Source: Pseudolabrys sp.
GTDB taxonomy: Bacteria; Pseudomonadota; Alphaproteobacteria; Rhizobiales; Xanthobacteraceae
Reading direction: 5' to 3'
DNA: 64,000 bases
Assembly: GCA_019689975.1 (NCBI GenBank)
Contig: JADGGK010000001.1
Coordinates: 62,001 to 126,000 of the forward strand
The notes beneath the pieces were generated by a model. It searched no databases and was not told where the DNA came from. It saw nothing but the letters and a program-made list of their open reading frames with translations. Each line of letters starts with the position of its first letter. Position 1 is the stretch's first letter. The position numbers and the translations under genes are program-made. Positions 39,224-49,129 of this stretch are shown piece after piece.

Positions 39224-42200
39224 GCAGGCCGCGTGCCATCCCGTCGACCGTCATCGAACGGCAGAACGCAGCTTCCGACCCTGCGCGCTCGGCCTGGGTG
39301 TCGGCCAATGCCGGCTCGGGCAAGACCCACGTGCTGGCGCAGCGTGTCATCCGCCTGCTGCTCGACGATGTCGATCCCGCGCGCATCCTTTGCATCACCT
39401 TCACCAAGGCGGCCGCCGCCAACATGGCGAACAGGGTGTTCCAGGAGCTGCGCGCCTGGACCCAGCTCGAGGATGATGCGCTCGATGCCGCCATGCGCAA
39501 CATCGGGGTCAAAAGGATAGATGCCGGGCAACGCCAGCGCGCCCGCCGCCTGTTCGCGGTCGCCCTGGAGACTCCGGGCGGCCTGAAGGTGCAGACGATT
39601 CATGCCTTCTGCGCGCAGCTGCTGCATCTCTTCCCCTTTGAAGCGAACGTGCCGGCGCATTTCGAGGTCATGGACGAGGCGGCCGAGACGCAGATGCTCG
39701 ATACGCTCAGTCTCGAGGTCATGCTCGAGGGCGCGCAAACGCCGGAAGGCCCCATCGGCCGGGCGCTCGCCCGCGTCGTGCTCGCCGCCCCGGAGCAGAC
39801 ATTCCAGGAGACGCTGCGCGAGGCAATCCGCGCTCGCGACGCGCTCGCGCGCTGGATCGGCGCGGCGGGCGGCATCGAGAACGCCGTGGCACAGCTTTCC
39901 CGGGCTCTCGGCGTGCAACCGCAGGATACCGTTGAGAGCGTCGAGGCGGAAATTTTCGACAACAGCCTCATCGCTCGGTCGGATTGGCCGAGGCTCGCGG
40001 ACGTGCTCGCGTCTGGCGGACAAACGGATATGCAGCAAGGTGCGCGCTTCCGCGCCCTTTCGTCGCTGACCGGTGCCGAGCGGCTGCGTGCCTATCTCGA
40101 CATTTTCTGCACCAGCTCGCGAGACAAGACGAGAGATCAACTCGTCACCAAAAAGATCAGGAACAGGGAGCCTGCGCTTTGCCAGCGCCTTGAGGATGAG
40201 CGCGAACGCGTCTGGAAACTACTGCAGCAGCGGCGCGCGATCGAAGCGCGAGACCGGAGCGCCGCCCTGTTCACGATCGCGCATGCCGTCATCGAGCGGT
40301 TTCGGGAAGAGAAGAATCGGCGCGGTCTGCTCGACTATGACGACTTGATCGACAGGACTCTCGCGCTTTTGCAGGACCAGCGCGCGGCGTGGGTGCACTA
40401 CAAGCTCGACCGCGGCATCCATCACGTACTGATCGACGAAGCGCAGGATACGAGCCCCAGGCAATGGGCGATCGTGCGCGAGCTGGCGGGTGATTTCTTT
40501 TCCGGCGCAGGCGCGCACGAACGACCCCGTACCATCTTCGCCGTGGGGGACGAGAAGCAATCGATCTTCTCCTTCCAGGGCGCGGCCCCGCGCGATTTCG
40601 CCGCCATGCGTGCGCATTTCAAGGCGATGCATGACCGCGTCGGTCTCGATTTTGTGGCCACAGAGTTCACGCATTCGTTTCGCTCCGGCCCCAACGTGCT
40701 CGGTGCGGTCGACCAGGTATTCTCGCGCGTCGAGGCCATGAGAGGATTGACGGCAGAGTCGGTGCCGACCGTGCACGAGTGGCTTCCGGACAGCGCACCG
40801 GGTCTGGTCGAGATCTGGGACCTGGTGAAGTCCGACGCGCGCGCGAGCGTTGAAGGCTGGGCTGCGCCTTTCGACGTGCAGAACGTCACCAGCGGCGTCG
40901 TGAAACTCGCGCGCCGCATCGCGGCGACGGTCGCGGCGTGGCAAGCCCGCGGCATGCGCCCCAAGGACGTGCTGATTCTGTTGCGGCGGCGGGGCGCATT
41001 GTTCGAGGCAATCATCCGTGCGCTGAAGAACAAGGGCGTCGCGGTCGCCGGCGCGGACCGGCTGATGCTGACGGAGCATATCGCGGTCATGGATCTGATG
41101 GCGCTTGCCGACGCGCTGCTGCTGCCCGACGACGATCTCGCCCTCGCGACCGCACTCAAGTCGCCCTTGTTCGGCGTCGACGAGGAGACATTGTTCAAGC
41201 TCGCATGGAATCGCAGGGGCAGTCTTCATGCATCCCTGCGCGCGCAACTGCCCGAACATGCGGACGCCTTCGATCGCATGCGCGAGGAGGCGCTCCGCCG
41301 CGCGCCGTTCGACTTCTACGCCTGGCTGCTCGGCCCCGGCGAAGGCCGCCGCAGAATGCTGGCGCGGCTCGGCCATGAGGCCGCCGATGTGCTCGACGAA
41401 TTTCTCAACCTCGCGCTCGATTACGAACGCATCGCGGCGCCGTCGCTGCAGGGCTTCATTGCTTGGCTGCGCGCCGCCAAGACCGAGGTCAAGCGCGACA
41501 TGGAAATGGAGCGCGACGAGGTGCGGGTGATGACCGTCCACGGCGCCAAGGGCCTCGAGGCGCCGATCGTCATCCTCGCCGACAGCACCACGCCGCCGCA
41601 GGGCTGGCATCCGCCGCGACTGTTGACCCTGCCGCCGGCCGACGGCGGCTCGGCTGCGTCGGGGCCGCTGATCTGGGCGGGCGCGAAAGGCGACGACGTC
41701 GGCCCCATGGCGGCTGCGCGCGCGGCCGCGCTCGAACAGGCCGGCGACGAATATCGACGGCTGCTTTACGTCGCGATGACGCGCGCGATCGAGCGGTTGA
41801 TCGTCTGCGGCGTCGATCCCGGCACCAAGCTGCCCGAGGGTTGCTGGTACGAACTTGTCACTCGCGCGCTCGAAGGCCAGTGCACGCGCGAGCCTGCAGA
41901 CGACGGCAGCGGCGAAGTGTGGCGCTTCCGCAAGGTCTCGCTTGAGCCGTTGCGGACCGGCGCACCCGCGACGACGGAGGCGACGGGAACCTCGGAGGCG
42001 GCGGAGACGGCCGACGCCTCGGAACCGGTCTGGCTGCGCGTTCCCATTGCTGCGCCGACACGGCGCCATGGGACCATACGGCCCTCCGATGCGGCCGTGC
42101 CGCGGGACGACGGCGCGGCCGCGCGGCGGCTTGCGCGTGGCCGTCTCGTCCACCGTTTGTTGCAATCCCTGCCCGAACTGCCGCGCGAGCGGCGGCACGC

Positions 42201-42633
42201 AGCCATGCGCAGCGTGCTCGCGCGCGCGGACGTCGATCTCGGCGACGAGGAGAAGGCGGCGATCATGGATCGCATCACGCGACTCCTCGAGGACCCGCGG
42301 TTCGCGGAATTATTTCAACCCGGCAGCCGGGCCGAAGTGCCCATCGTCGGACGCCTCGCGCGCGCCGGGAGGGTCGTGGAGGTCTCCGGTCAGGTCGACC
42401 GGCTTGCGGTCACCGCGGCGGCGGTGCTGATCGCGGACTACAAGACCGGCTCGAATCGGGCGGAGCGATTCGGCGCCTATGCGCGCCAGCTCGCGCTCTA
42501 TCGGGCCCTGCTCGCGCAGCTTTATCCCGATCGACCGATCCGCGCCGCTCTGATTTGGACCGAGACTCTTGAACTGACGGAGGTTTCGGAAGCGCAACTG
42601 GAGGCGGCGCTGGCGCCGGTCACCCCTGCGTGA
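39220..42633 (+). CDS. addA: Double-strand break repair helicase-nuclease AddA
   Basis: AddA is the UvrD-like 3'-5' helicase and nuclease subunit of AddAB. The 1137-residue protein has motif I SANAGSGKTHVLAQRVIRLLL, motif Ia TFTKAAAANMANRV, motif II LIDEAQDTSPRQW, motif III VGDEKQSIFSFQGA, motifs V-VI (VMTVHGAKGLEAPIV; RRLLYVAMTRAIERL) and a C-terminal nuclease domain with VLIADYKTGSN and YARQLALYRALL. It is translationally coupled to addB and followed by trxA, a conserved alphaproteobacterial order. Confidence 0.96.
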   Translation: MSRPRAIPSTVIERQNAASDPARSAWVSANAGSGKTHVLAQRVIRLLLDDVDPARILCITFTKAAAANMANRVFQELRAWTQLEDDALDAAMRNIGVKRIDAGQRQRARRLFAVALETPGGLKVQTIHAFCAQLLHLFPFEANVPAHFEVMDEAAETQMLDTLSLEVMLEGAQTPEGPIGRALARVVLAAPEQTFQETLREAIRARDALARWIGAAGGIENAVAQLSRALGVQPQDTVESVEAEIFDNSLIARSDWPRLADVLASGGQTDMQQGARFRALSSLTGAERLRAYLDIFCTSSRDKTRDQLVTKKIRNREPALCQRLEDERERVWKLLQQRRAIEARDRSAALFTIAHAVIERFREEKNRRGLLDYDDLIDRTLALLQDQRAAWVHYKLDRGIHHVLIDEAQDTSPRQWAIVRELAGDFFSGAGAHERPRTIFAVGDEKQSIFSFQGAAPRDFAAMRAHFKAMHDRVGLDFVATEFTHSFRSGPNVLGAVDQVFSRVEAMRGLTAESVPTVHEWLPDSAPGLVEIWDLVKSDARASVEGWAAPFDVQNVTSGVVKLARRIAATVAAWQARGMRPKDVLILLRRRGALFEAIIRALKNKGVAVAGADRLMLTEHIAVMDLMALADALLLPDDDLALATALKSPLFGVDEETLFKLAWNRRGSLHASLRAQLPEHADAFDRMREEALRRAPFDFYAWLLGPGEGRRRMLARLGHEAADVLDEFLNLALDYERIAAPSLQGFIAWLRAAKTEVKRDMEMERDEVRVMTVHGAKGLEAPIVILADSTTPPQGWHPPRLLTLPPADGGSAASGPLIWAGAKGDDVGPMAAARAAALEQAGDEYRRLLYVAMTRAIERLIVCGVDPGTKLPEGCWYELVTRALEGQCTREPADDGSGEVWRFRKVSLEPLRTGAPATTEATGTSEAAETADASEPVWLRVPIAAPTRRHGTIRPSDAAVPRDDGAAARRLARGRLVHRLLQSLPELPRERRHAAMRSVLARADVDLGDEEKAAIMDRITRLLEDPRFAELFQPGSRAEVPIVGRLARAGRVVEVSGQVDRLAVTAAAVLIADYKTGSNRAERFGAYARQLALYRALLAQLYPDRPIRAALIWTETLELTEVSEAQLEAALAPVTPA

Positions 42634-42724
42634 AGGCGCCTTGACGCTCTCGCCCCGTGTCCATAGGTTCGCATTTCAGTTGATGGCGCATAGGCGCTGC
42701 GGCACGCAAGAATGAGGTACCCCC

Positions 42725-43045
42725 ATGGCCGTCGGCAAAGTGTCGGACGCAAGTTTTGAAACGGACGTCCTCAAGTCGTCCGGCCCCGTCGTGGTCGATT
42801 TCTGGGCGGAATGGTGCGGCCCCTGCCGCATGATCGCGCCTGCACTCGAGGAAATCGCCGAGCAGTTGGGCGACAAGGTCAAGATCGTGAAGCTCAACGT
42901 CGACGAAAATCCTAACACCGCCGCCAAATACGGCATCATGTCGATTCCGACCCTGATGCTGTTCAAGAACGGCGAGATCGCCTCCCGCCAAGTCGGCGCG
43001 GCCCCCAAGCAGAAACTGCACCAGTGGATCAGCGCCGCGATCTGA
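42725..43045 (+). CDS. trxA: Thioredoxin 1
   Basis: Thioredoxin is the general cytoplasmic protein-disulfide reductant. The 106-residue protein has the redox motif [10 protein letters not shown] (Cys31 and Cys34), the conserved cis-proline in [11 protein letters not shown] and a C-terminal helix. GAGGT precedes ATG 42725. It lies 91 bases after addA on the same strand and is convergent with folC; no strong terminator is visible in the 129-base gap. Confidence 0.97.
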   Translation: MAVGKVSDASFETDVLKSSGPVVVDFWAEWCGPCRMIAPALEEIAEQLGDKVKIVKLNVDENPNTAAKYGIMSIPTLMLFKNGEIASRQVGAAPKQKLHQWISAAI

Positions 43046-43174
43046 TCGCCGCGCAGGACGGTTCTCGAAACATCAAAACAGCACGGCCATGGTTTCGGCT
43101 AGGCCGCGCGGTTGCGCGCGTGACGTCCCCGGTCGCGCGATGACTGCCGCGGCGCGCTGCACGGTCGTCGATCG

Positions 43175-44491
43175 TCACACCGGCGGCGTATCATTCTCGC
43201 GCAGCACTTCGCCGGCAAGGTAAAGCGAGCCGGTGATGAGGATGCGCGGCGGAGGCTCGAGCTCGAGGCCGACGACGGCTGCCAACGCCTCGGCGAGGTT
43301 GTCGCGGCTCATCGCCGAGAGGCCGGCCGCGCGGGCACAGGAAGCCACCTCTTCCGCAGCAAGTCCCGCCTCCGCACCAGGTATCGGCACCGCGATCACC
43401 CGCCGCGCGAGGCCGGTAAAGTTGGCGAGGAAGCCTTTGCAATCCTTGCTGCGCAGCATGCCAACGACGAGGACGAGCGGCCGCGACACGCGTTCTTCGA
43501 GATCGGCAAGCGCGGCGGCAACGGCGCGGCCGCCCTCCGGATTGTGACCGCCGTCGAGCCAGAGTTCGCTGCCAGGGGGGGCAAGGCGCACGAGCCGTCC
43601 CTGGCCCAGCCGATGCAGACGCGCCGGCCAGTCGGCCGCCAGGATGCCGGATTCGTACTCGGCGGGCGCAATGCGGAATTGGGCCGCCCGCAGCGCGGCG
43701 ATCGCCAGCCCTGCGTTCTCGAACTGATGGCGGCCGTAAAGCCGCGGCGCCGGCAGATCGAGCAGGCCGGCATCGTCCTGGAATACCAGGCGGCCGCGTT
43801 CCTCGGTGGCGGTCCAGTCCTTTCCCGCAACCTTGAGCGGCGCGCCGACGCGTGCCGCTCGCCGTTCGAGCGCATCCAGCGCGTCGCGATGCTGCGCGGC
43901 GGAGACCACCGGCGCACCGGATTTGATGATACCGGCCTTTTCGGCTGCAATCTTGCCAAGCGTGTCGCCGAGGAAATCGGTGTGATCGATCGAGATCGGC
44001 GTGATGACGCTGACGAGCGGACGTTCGATCACGTTGGTGGCGTCGAGCCGTCCGCCGAGCCCCACTTCCATCAGCAGGACGTCCGCGGGATGGCGCGAAA
44101 ACAGCAGCAGCCCGGCGGCGGTCGTGATTTCAAAGACCGTGATGGGCGCATCCGCATTGGCGCGCTCGCAGGTTTCCAGCGCGGCGACCAGTTCGGCATC
44201 ATCGACAAGCCTGCCTCCATGCGGCGCCGCGAGGCGAAAACGTTCGTTGAAGCGCACCAGATGCGGCGATGTATAAGCGTGCACGCGCCTCCCGGCCGCT
44301 TCCAGGATCGCGCGCAGGAATGCAACGGTCGAACCCTTGCCATTGGTACCGGCGACGTGGATGACCGGCGGCAGTCGGCGCTCTGGGTGGCCGAGCGCGG
44401 CCAGCAGCCGTTGCATGCGCGCGAGCGACAGGTCAATGCGCTTGGGATGCAGCGCGGTCAGCCGGGCAAGGACGGCGTCCACTTGTTTCAT
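43175..44491 (-). CDS. folC: Bifunctional folylpolyglutamate/dihydrofolate synthase
   Basis: FolC adds glutamate to dihydropteroate to make dihydrofolate and extends the polyglutamate tail of folates. The 438-residue Mur-ligase-fold protein has the P-loop HVAGTNGKGSTVAFLR, the SPHLVRFNERFRL segment, VGLGGRLDATNVI, ISIDHTDFLGDT and a C-terminal WLDGGHNPEGGRAV. ATG 44491 (MKQVDAVLARLTALHPKRIDL) gives the family N-terminus. It is the last gene of the accD-folC end of the minus-strand run. Confidence 0.95.
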   Translation of the reverse strand: MKQVDAVLARLTALHPKRIDLSLARMQRLLAALGHPERRLPPVIHVAGTNGKGSTVAFLRAILEAAGRRVHAYTSPHLVRFNERFRLAAPHGGRLVDDAELVAALETCERANADAPITVFEITTAAGLLLFSRHPADVLLMEVGLGGRLDATNVIERPLVSVITPISIDHTDFLGDTLGKIAAEKAGIIKSGAPVVSAAQHRDALDALERRAARVGAPLKVAGKDWTATEERGRLVFQDDAGLLDLPAPRLYGRHQFENAGLAIAALRAAQFRIAPAEYESGILAADWPARLHRLGQGRLVRLAPPGSELWLDGGHNPEGGRAVAAALADLEERVSRPLVLVVGMLRSKDCKGFLANFTGLARRVIAVPIPGAEAGLAAEEVASCARAAGLSAMSRDNLAEALAAVVGLELEPPPRILITGSLYLAGEVLRENDTPPV

Positions 44492-44638
44492 CGGGCCAGA
44501 GCTCCCATTTCCGCCCGGCAACGGCAATCCATTTCCGCGCACGCGGTACAGCGAAACGTCCCGAACCGATGGCATGCGTCCGGTGCTGACGTCACCGGTT
44601 CCGCGCGAGGCGAGGCCAAGCGTCCGCGGCCGGCGCCC

Positions 44639-45541
44639 TCATGCATGCGCCGGGACCGGCAGGGACGGCGGCCCGCCCGGATCGACGGCCGACGCCGGCG
44701 CCTTGGTCAGCAGACGGCAAAGCGCGGCGATCGTCGAGCGCAGCCGATGTCGGTGCACCACCATGTCCACCATGCCATGCTCGAGCAGATATTCCGCGCG
44801 CTGGAATCCCTCGGGAAGCTTCTCGCGGATGGTCTGCTCGATCACGCGCGGCCCGGCAAAGCCGATGAGGGCGCCGGGCTCGGCGATATGCACGTCGCCG
44901 AGCATGGCATAGGATGCGGTCACGCCGCCGGTCGTGGGATTGGTGAGCACAACGATGTAAGGCTTCCTCGCCTCGCGCAACATCTGCACCGCAACCGTCG
45001 TGCGCGGCAGCTGCATGAGCGAGAGAATGCCCTCCTGCATGCGCGCGCCGCCAGAGGCGGCGAACATGATGAAGGGAGTCTGCCGTCGTACCGCGGTCTC
45101 GAGACCGACGATCACCGCCTCGCCGGCCGCCATGCCGAGCGAGCCTCCCATGAAGTCGAAGTCCTGCACGCCAATTGTCACCATCAGCCCGTCGAGCCGC
45201 CCGATTCCGACCTTGACCGCGTCCTGCAGCCCGGTTCGTCCGCGTGCGTCCTTCAGGCGATCGACGTAGCGCCGCTCGTCGCGAAAGCGCAACGGATCGA
45301 CGGCGACCTCCGGCACTTCGATCTCCTCGTATTCCCCGCCGTCGAACATGCTCTTAAGCCGCGCCGGCGCGGAGATGCGCATGTGATAGTTGGAAGAAGG
45401 GATGACGAACTGATTCGCCTCGACATCCTTGTAGAAGACGAGCTGACCCGTCTCGGGACACTTGATCCAGAGGTTTTCCGGCGTCTCGCGGCGCAATAGG
45501 CTGCGAATCTTCGGGCGAACGACGTTGGTGATCCAGTTCAT
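44639..45541 (-). CDS. accD: Acetyl-CoA carboxylase carboxyltransferase subunit beta
   Basis: AccD with AccA transfers carboxyl from carboxybiotin to acetyl-CoA, giving malonyl-CoA for fatty acid synthesis. The 300-residue protein has [52 protein letters not shown] and [22 protein letters not shown]. At the N-terminus, the four-Cys zinc ribbon of E. coli AccD is degraded: [14 protein letters not shown] and [12 protein letters not shown] keep one of four cysteines. It follows trpA by 45 bases; the trpFBA-accD-folC order is conserved in Alphaproteobacteria. Confidence 0.96.
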   Translation of the reverse strand: MNWITNVVRPKIRSLLRRETPENLWIKCPETGQLVFYKDVEANQFVIPSSNYHMRISAPARLKSMFDGGEYEEIEVPEVAVDPLRFRDERRYVDRLKDARGRTGLQDAVKVGIGRLDGLMVTIGVQDFDFMGGSLGMAAGEAVIVGLETAVRRQTPFIMFAASGGARMQEGILSLMQLPRTTVAVQMLREARKPYIVVLTNPTTGGVTASYAMLGDVHIAEPGALIGFAGPRVIEQTIREKLPEGFQRAEYLLEHGMVDMVVHRHRLRSTIAALCRLLTKAPASAVDPGGPPSLPVPAHA

Positions 45542-45586
45542 GGCACGCCTTTTACATGCGCCTAATATGCGCCGGTTCTGACCGGA

Positions 45587-46438
45587 TTACGACGGCCGGG
45601 CCGGCTCGACCGCCCCGGTGTGCCGCGCTGCGCGCACGCCCCGCGCGAGTTCCGACACGAGATTGCTGACCACCTCGACCACGGCGGGACCGGACCTGCC
45701 CTGCTCCAGGCTTGCGCGTAACGCCTCCACGATCGCCGAGCCGACCACGACCCCGTCCGCGCCCGCGGCAATGGCGCGGGCGTGCTCGGCCGTCTTTACG
45801 CCGAAACCCACCGCAACCGGCAAGGCCGTGTGCCGCTTGATGCGCGCAACCGCTGCGGCAACCTTCGCCGTATCCGGGGAGGCTGCTCCGGTCGTGCCGG
45901 TGATGGACACGTAATAGACAAAGCCCGAAGTGTTGCGAAGCACGGCGGGCAGGCGCGCCTCGTCCGTGGTGGGTGTGGCGAGGCGAATGAAATTGAGCCC
46001 CGCCGCGAGCGTCGGCAAGCAGAGTTCGTCGTCCTCCTCCGGCGGCAAGTCGACCACGATCAGCCCATCGACTCCGGCCGATTTCACGTCGCGGAGAAAG
46101 CGCTCCACCCCGTAAACATAGATCGGGTTGTAGTAGCCCATGAGCACGACCGGCGTCACGTCGTCGGCTTCCCGAAAGCTGCGCACCATTCCCAGCGTTC
46201 GTCGCATGTCCTGCCCGGCAGCGAGCGCGCGCTGACCGGCGGCCTGGATCGCCGGCCCGTCGGCCATGGGGTCGGTAAACGGCATGCCGAGCTCGATGAT
46301 GTCGGCGCCGGCGTGCGGCAGCGCTCGCATGATCGCGAGCGATGTTTCGGCATCGGGATCGCCGGCCATCGTGAAGGTCACAAGCGCCGCTCGACCCTCG
46401 CGGCGCAGCGCCGCGAATCGTTCTTCGATGCGCGTCAT
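45587..46438 (-). CDS. trpA: Tryptophan synthase alpha chain
   Basis: TrpA cleaves indole-3-glycerol phosphate to indole and glyceraldehyde-3-phosphate in the alpha2-beta2 complex. The 283-residue TIM barrel has the catalytic Glu and Asp in [19 protein letters not shown], the [11 protein letters not shown] loop and [28 protein letters not shown] phosphate site. Its start overlaps the trpB stop by 4 bases (ATGA), so stoichiometric coupled translation is expected. Confidence 0.97.
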   Translation of the reverse strand: MTRIEERFAALRREGRAALVTFTMAGDPDAETSLAIMRALPHAGADIIELGMPFTDPMADGPAIQAAGQRALAAGQDMRRTLGMVRSFREADDVTPVVLMGYYNPIYVYGVERFLRDVKSAGVDGLIVVDLPPEEDDELCLPTLAAGLNFIRLATPTTDEARLPAVLRNTSGFVYYVSITGTTGAASPDTAKVAAAVARIKRHTALPVAVGFGVKTAEHARAIAAGADGVVVGSAIVEALRASLEQGRSGPAVVEVVSNLVSELARGVRAARHTGAVEPARPS

Positions 46439-47658
46439 GGCCGCCGATTGCCCTCAAGGAAGCGTTCGACCGTATCCAGATCCTTGTCGCCGCGACCCGA
46501 CAGATTGACCACCATCAAGTGATCCCTCGGCTTCTTCGGGGCGAGATCCAAGACCTTGGCGAGCGCGTGTGCCGGCTCGAGCGCCGGAATGATGCCTTCG
46601 AGTCTGCTGCAAAGCTGGAATGCCGCGACCGCCTCTTCGTCGGTTGCGGAGAGGAACCTCACGCGGCCGAGATCGTGAAGCCAGGCGTGTTCCGGGCCGA
46701 TCCCGGGGTAATCGAGCCCTGCGGAAATGGAGTGGGCCTCTTCGATCTGACCGTCGCCGTTCATCAGCAGATAAGTTCGATTGCCGTGCAACACCCCCGG
46801 ACGGCCGCCCGCGATCGACGCAGCGTGCTTGCCGCTGTGCAAACCGTGGCCGGCGGCTTCAACGCCGTAGATTTCGACGCTCGGCTCATCGAGGAAGGGA
46901 TGAAACAGGCCCATCGCGTTCGAACCCCCGCCGATACAGGCGATGAGCGAATCGGGCAGCCTGCCTTCCAGCCGCTCGAGCTGTGCGCGCGTCTCGCGGC
47001 CGATGATCGCCTGGAAGTCGCGAACCATGGCCGGATAGGGATGCGGGCCGGCCACGGTACCGATGCAATAGAACGTATCGGCGACGTTGGTCACCCAATC
47101 GCGCAGCGCTTCGTTCATCGCGTCCTTCAGCGTCTTCGAGCCGGAATTGACCGCGCGTACCTCGGCGCCGAGCATGCGCATCCGCAACACGTTGGGCCTC
47201 TGTCGTTCCACGTCGATCGCGCCCATGTACACGACGCACGGCAGGCCGAACTTCGCGCATAGCGTCGCCGTGGCGACGCCGTGCATGCCGGCACCGGTCT
47301 CGGCGATGACCCGTGTCTTGCCCATGCGCCGCGCCAGCAATATCTGGCCGAGCACGTTGTTTACCTTGTGCGCGCCGGTATGGTTCAGTTCTTCGCGCTT
47401 GAAGTAGATCTTGGCGCCGCCGCAATATTCGCTCAGCCGCTCGGCAAAATAGAGCGGCGACGGTCGACCGACATAGGTTTCGAGATAGCCGTTCATTTCG
47501 GCCTGGAAGCTCGGATCGCTCTTGGCCCGCGCATAGGCTCGTTCGAGCTCCAGGATGAGCGGCATCAGCGTTTCGGCGACGAAGCGGCCGCCATAAATAC
47601 CGAAATGTCCGCGTTCGTCCGGACCGGTGCGAAAGGAGTTCGGTCGCTGCGGGCTCAC
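46435..47658 (-). CDS. trpB: Tryptophan synthase beta chain
   Basis: TrpB condenses indole with serine using pyridoxal phosphate. The 407-residue protein has the PLP lysine in [15 protein letters not shown], the AETGAGMHG loop, the phosphate-binding GGGSNAMG and a C-terminal LSGRGDKD. I chose the GTG at 47658 because it overlaps the trpF stop (GTGA) and gives the family N-terminus ([23 protein letters not shown]). The frame is open further upstream inside trpF. Confidence 0.96.
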   Translation of the reverse strand: MSPQRPNSFRTGPDERGHFGIYGGRFVAETLMPLILELERAYARAKSDPSFQAEMNGYLETYVGRPSPLYFAERLSEYCGGAKIYFKREELNHTGAHKVNNVLGQILLARRMGKTRVIAETGAGMHGVATATLCAKFGLPCVVYMGAIDVERQRPNVLRMRMLGAEVRAVNSGSKTLKDAMNEALRDWVTNVADTFYCIGTVAGPHPYPAMVRDFQAIIGRETRAQLERLEGRLPDSLIACIGGGSNAMGLFHPFLDEPSVEIYGVEAAGHGLHSGKHAASIAGGRPGVLHGNRTYLLMNGDGQIEEAHSISAGLDYPGIGPEHAWLHDLGRVRFLSATDEEAVAAFQLCSRLEGIIPALEPAHALAKVLDLAPKKPRDHLMVVNLSGRGDKDLDTVERFLEGNRRP

Positions 47659-48326
47659 GCGTTCACTCCGATCCCGAGCGCGGCTTCCGCTAGCCTTACA
47701 GCGCGGACGAAGGCGCAAATCTTCTCGGCATCCTTCACGCCGGGAGCGCTTTCCACCCCCGATGAAACGTCTACGCCGGGCGCGCGGGTGAGGCGCAGCG
47801 CCTCGCCGACATTGCCGGCGTCGAGCCCTCCCGACAGCAGGAACGGCACGCCGGGATCGACACCCTCGAGCAATGCCCAGTCGAAGGACAGACCGAGCCC
47901 GCCGGGGCGCGTCGCCTCTTTCGGCGCACGTGCGTCGAAGATCAGCCGGTCGGCGACGCGCGCATAGAGGCGGATCGGCGACAGGTCGGCACGCGACGCA
48001 ATCGGCAGCGCCTTCATGACCGGGAGCCCGAACCGCGATCGCACCACCGCCACGCGCTCCACCGTCTCATGTCCGTGGAGCTGCAACAGATCGGGCTTGA
48101 GCGCGGTCACGATGTCGCCCAGCAACTCGTCATCGGCGTCGACCGTCAGCGCGACCTTGAGCGCGCGCCCCGCGGCGCGGGCGCCGAGGGCGCGAGCCGC
48201 GGGGATGCCGACATTGCGCGGACTGGGCGCAAAGAACACGAAACCGACCATGTCGGCGCCGCACCCGATCGCCGCATCGAGCGCCTCCAAGCTCCTCACA
48301 CCGCAGATTTTGATCGTCACCGCCAT
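47655..48326 (-). CDS. trpF: Phosphoribosylanthranilate isomerase
   Basis: TrpF isomerises N-(5-phosphoribosyl)anthranilate to CdRP in tryptophan synthesis. The 223-residue TIM barrel has [26 protein letters not shown] with the catalytic-type Cys, LLQLHGHE, the aspartate in LIFDARAP and a [15 protein letters not shown] phosphate-binding region. It overlaps trpB by 4 bases. trpE, trpD and trpC are not in the window, so the pathway is split as is usual in this group. Confidence 0.96.
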   Translation of the reverse strand: MAVTIKICGVRSLEALDAAIGCGADMVGFVFFAPSPRNVGIPAARALGARAAGRALKVALTVDADDELLGDIVTALKPDLLQLHGHETVERVAVVRSRFGLPVMKALPIASRADLSPIRLYARVADRLIFDARAPKEATRPGGLGLSFDWALLEGVDPGVPFLLSGGLDAGNVGEALRLTRAPGVDVSSGVESAPGVKDAEKICAFVRAVRLAEAALGIGVNA

Positions 48327-48377
48327 AACGGGCGCCTTCTAGCGCCTTATGAGGCTGCCGCAAAGCGGCAGCTCCCT

Positions 48378-48740
48378 TCAAGGCGTGGGCGGCGGAATGG
48401 CCGGCGACGGCCCCGGCGAGGCGGCCCGCGCTTGCTCGACCAATTGGCGCCGCTGCGCCGCCACCTCGTCCTGCAAGGCCTGGACTTCACGCTCCAGCCG
48501 CCGCGCGGCGCGGCGCCATCTCGCCTGCCGCAACCAAGCGGCGATGCCGCCGACGAGGACCCCGGCGATGAGCGCGATGAAAATCAGCAGAAACAGCGGC
48601 AGGCTCACCGCATAAGCGGGATTGACGGAGACCAGCGGATCGAAGGACACGGTCACCCATTGCCGGTTGGCGACCGCAAACAGGATGATGACCACGGCGA
48701 GCGGAAGGAGAACGACGGCAGCGGCGAGCTTTCGAAGCAC
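48378..48740 (-). CDS. LapA-domain (DUF1049) inner-membrane protein
   Basis: The 120-residue product has two transmembrane helices (about residues 5-24 and 43-66: LAAAVVLLPLAVVIILFAVAN and PLFLLIFIALIAGVLVGGIAAW) separated by the LapA-type NRQWVTVSFDPLVS, then a basic coiled-coil stretch (RRAARRLEREVQALQDEVAAQRRQ) and a Pro-rich tail. In E. coli LapA helps control LPS synthesis; the role here is inferred. The start is GTG 48740, preceded by AGGGG on its strand. It lies between ihfB and trpF. Confidence 0.75.
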   Translation of the reverse strand: MLRKLAAAVVLLPLAVVIILFAVANRQWVTVSFDPLVSVNPAYAVSLPLFLLIFIALIAGVLVGGIAAWLRQARWRRAARRLEREVQALQDEVAAQRRQLVEQARAASPGPSPAIPPPTP

Positions 48741-48820
48741 CGGACACAACCCCTTCAATGACCAAGGCCGGGCAAGGCCCGGCCTCGACATTAACACCAG
48801 GACACCGGCGGGTAACCGCT

Positions 48821-49111
48821 TTAAATCGAGCCGGGCTTGTTGAGACGCTCGCGCATTTCCTTGCCGGTCTTGAAGAACGGCACCGACTTCTGCTCCACCG
48901 CCACGTGCGCGCCGGTGCGCGGATTGCGCCCCGTGCGCGCCGGGCGATGCTTGACGGAAAATGCGCCGAAACCGCGCAGCTCCACGCGGTCGCCGCGCAT
49001 CATGGCGTTGGTGATCTCCCCGAGAATCGCATTGACGATGTTCTCGACGTCGCGCTGATAGAGATGAGGGTTCTGCGCGGCAATGCGCTGTACAAGCTCC
49101 GACTTGATCAT
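48821..49111 (-). CDS. ihfB: Integration host factor subunit beta
   Basis: IHF-beta dimerises with IHF-alpha to bend DNA sharply at specific sites, affecting transcription, replication and recombination. The 96-residue HU-family protein starts [21 protein letters not shown], has the beta-arm sequence [19 protein letters not shown] with the intercalating proline, and ends [12 protein letters not shown]. It is 18 bases downstream of sppA; the rpsA-sppA-ihfB neighbourhood is conserved. Confidence 0.96.
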   Translation of the reverse strand: MIKSELVQRIAAQNPHLYQRDVENIVNAILGEITNAMMRGDRVELRGFGAFSVKHRPARTGRNPRTGAHVAVEQKSVPFFKTGKEMRERLNKPGSI

Positions 49112-49129
49112 GACACGCCCTGGCCGCTC

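Noticed and set aside
40219-42198. A 659-codon open frame antisense to addA
   Set aside because: AddA motifs are complete on the plus strand; the antisense translation shows no domain.
43544-45499. A 651-codon open frame antisense to folC and accD
   Set aside because: Low-complexity Arg/Gly/His-rich translation spanning two real genes on the other strand; no start signal.
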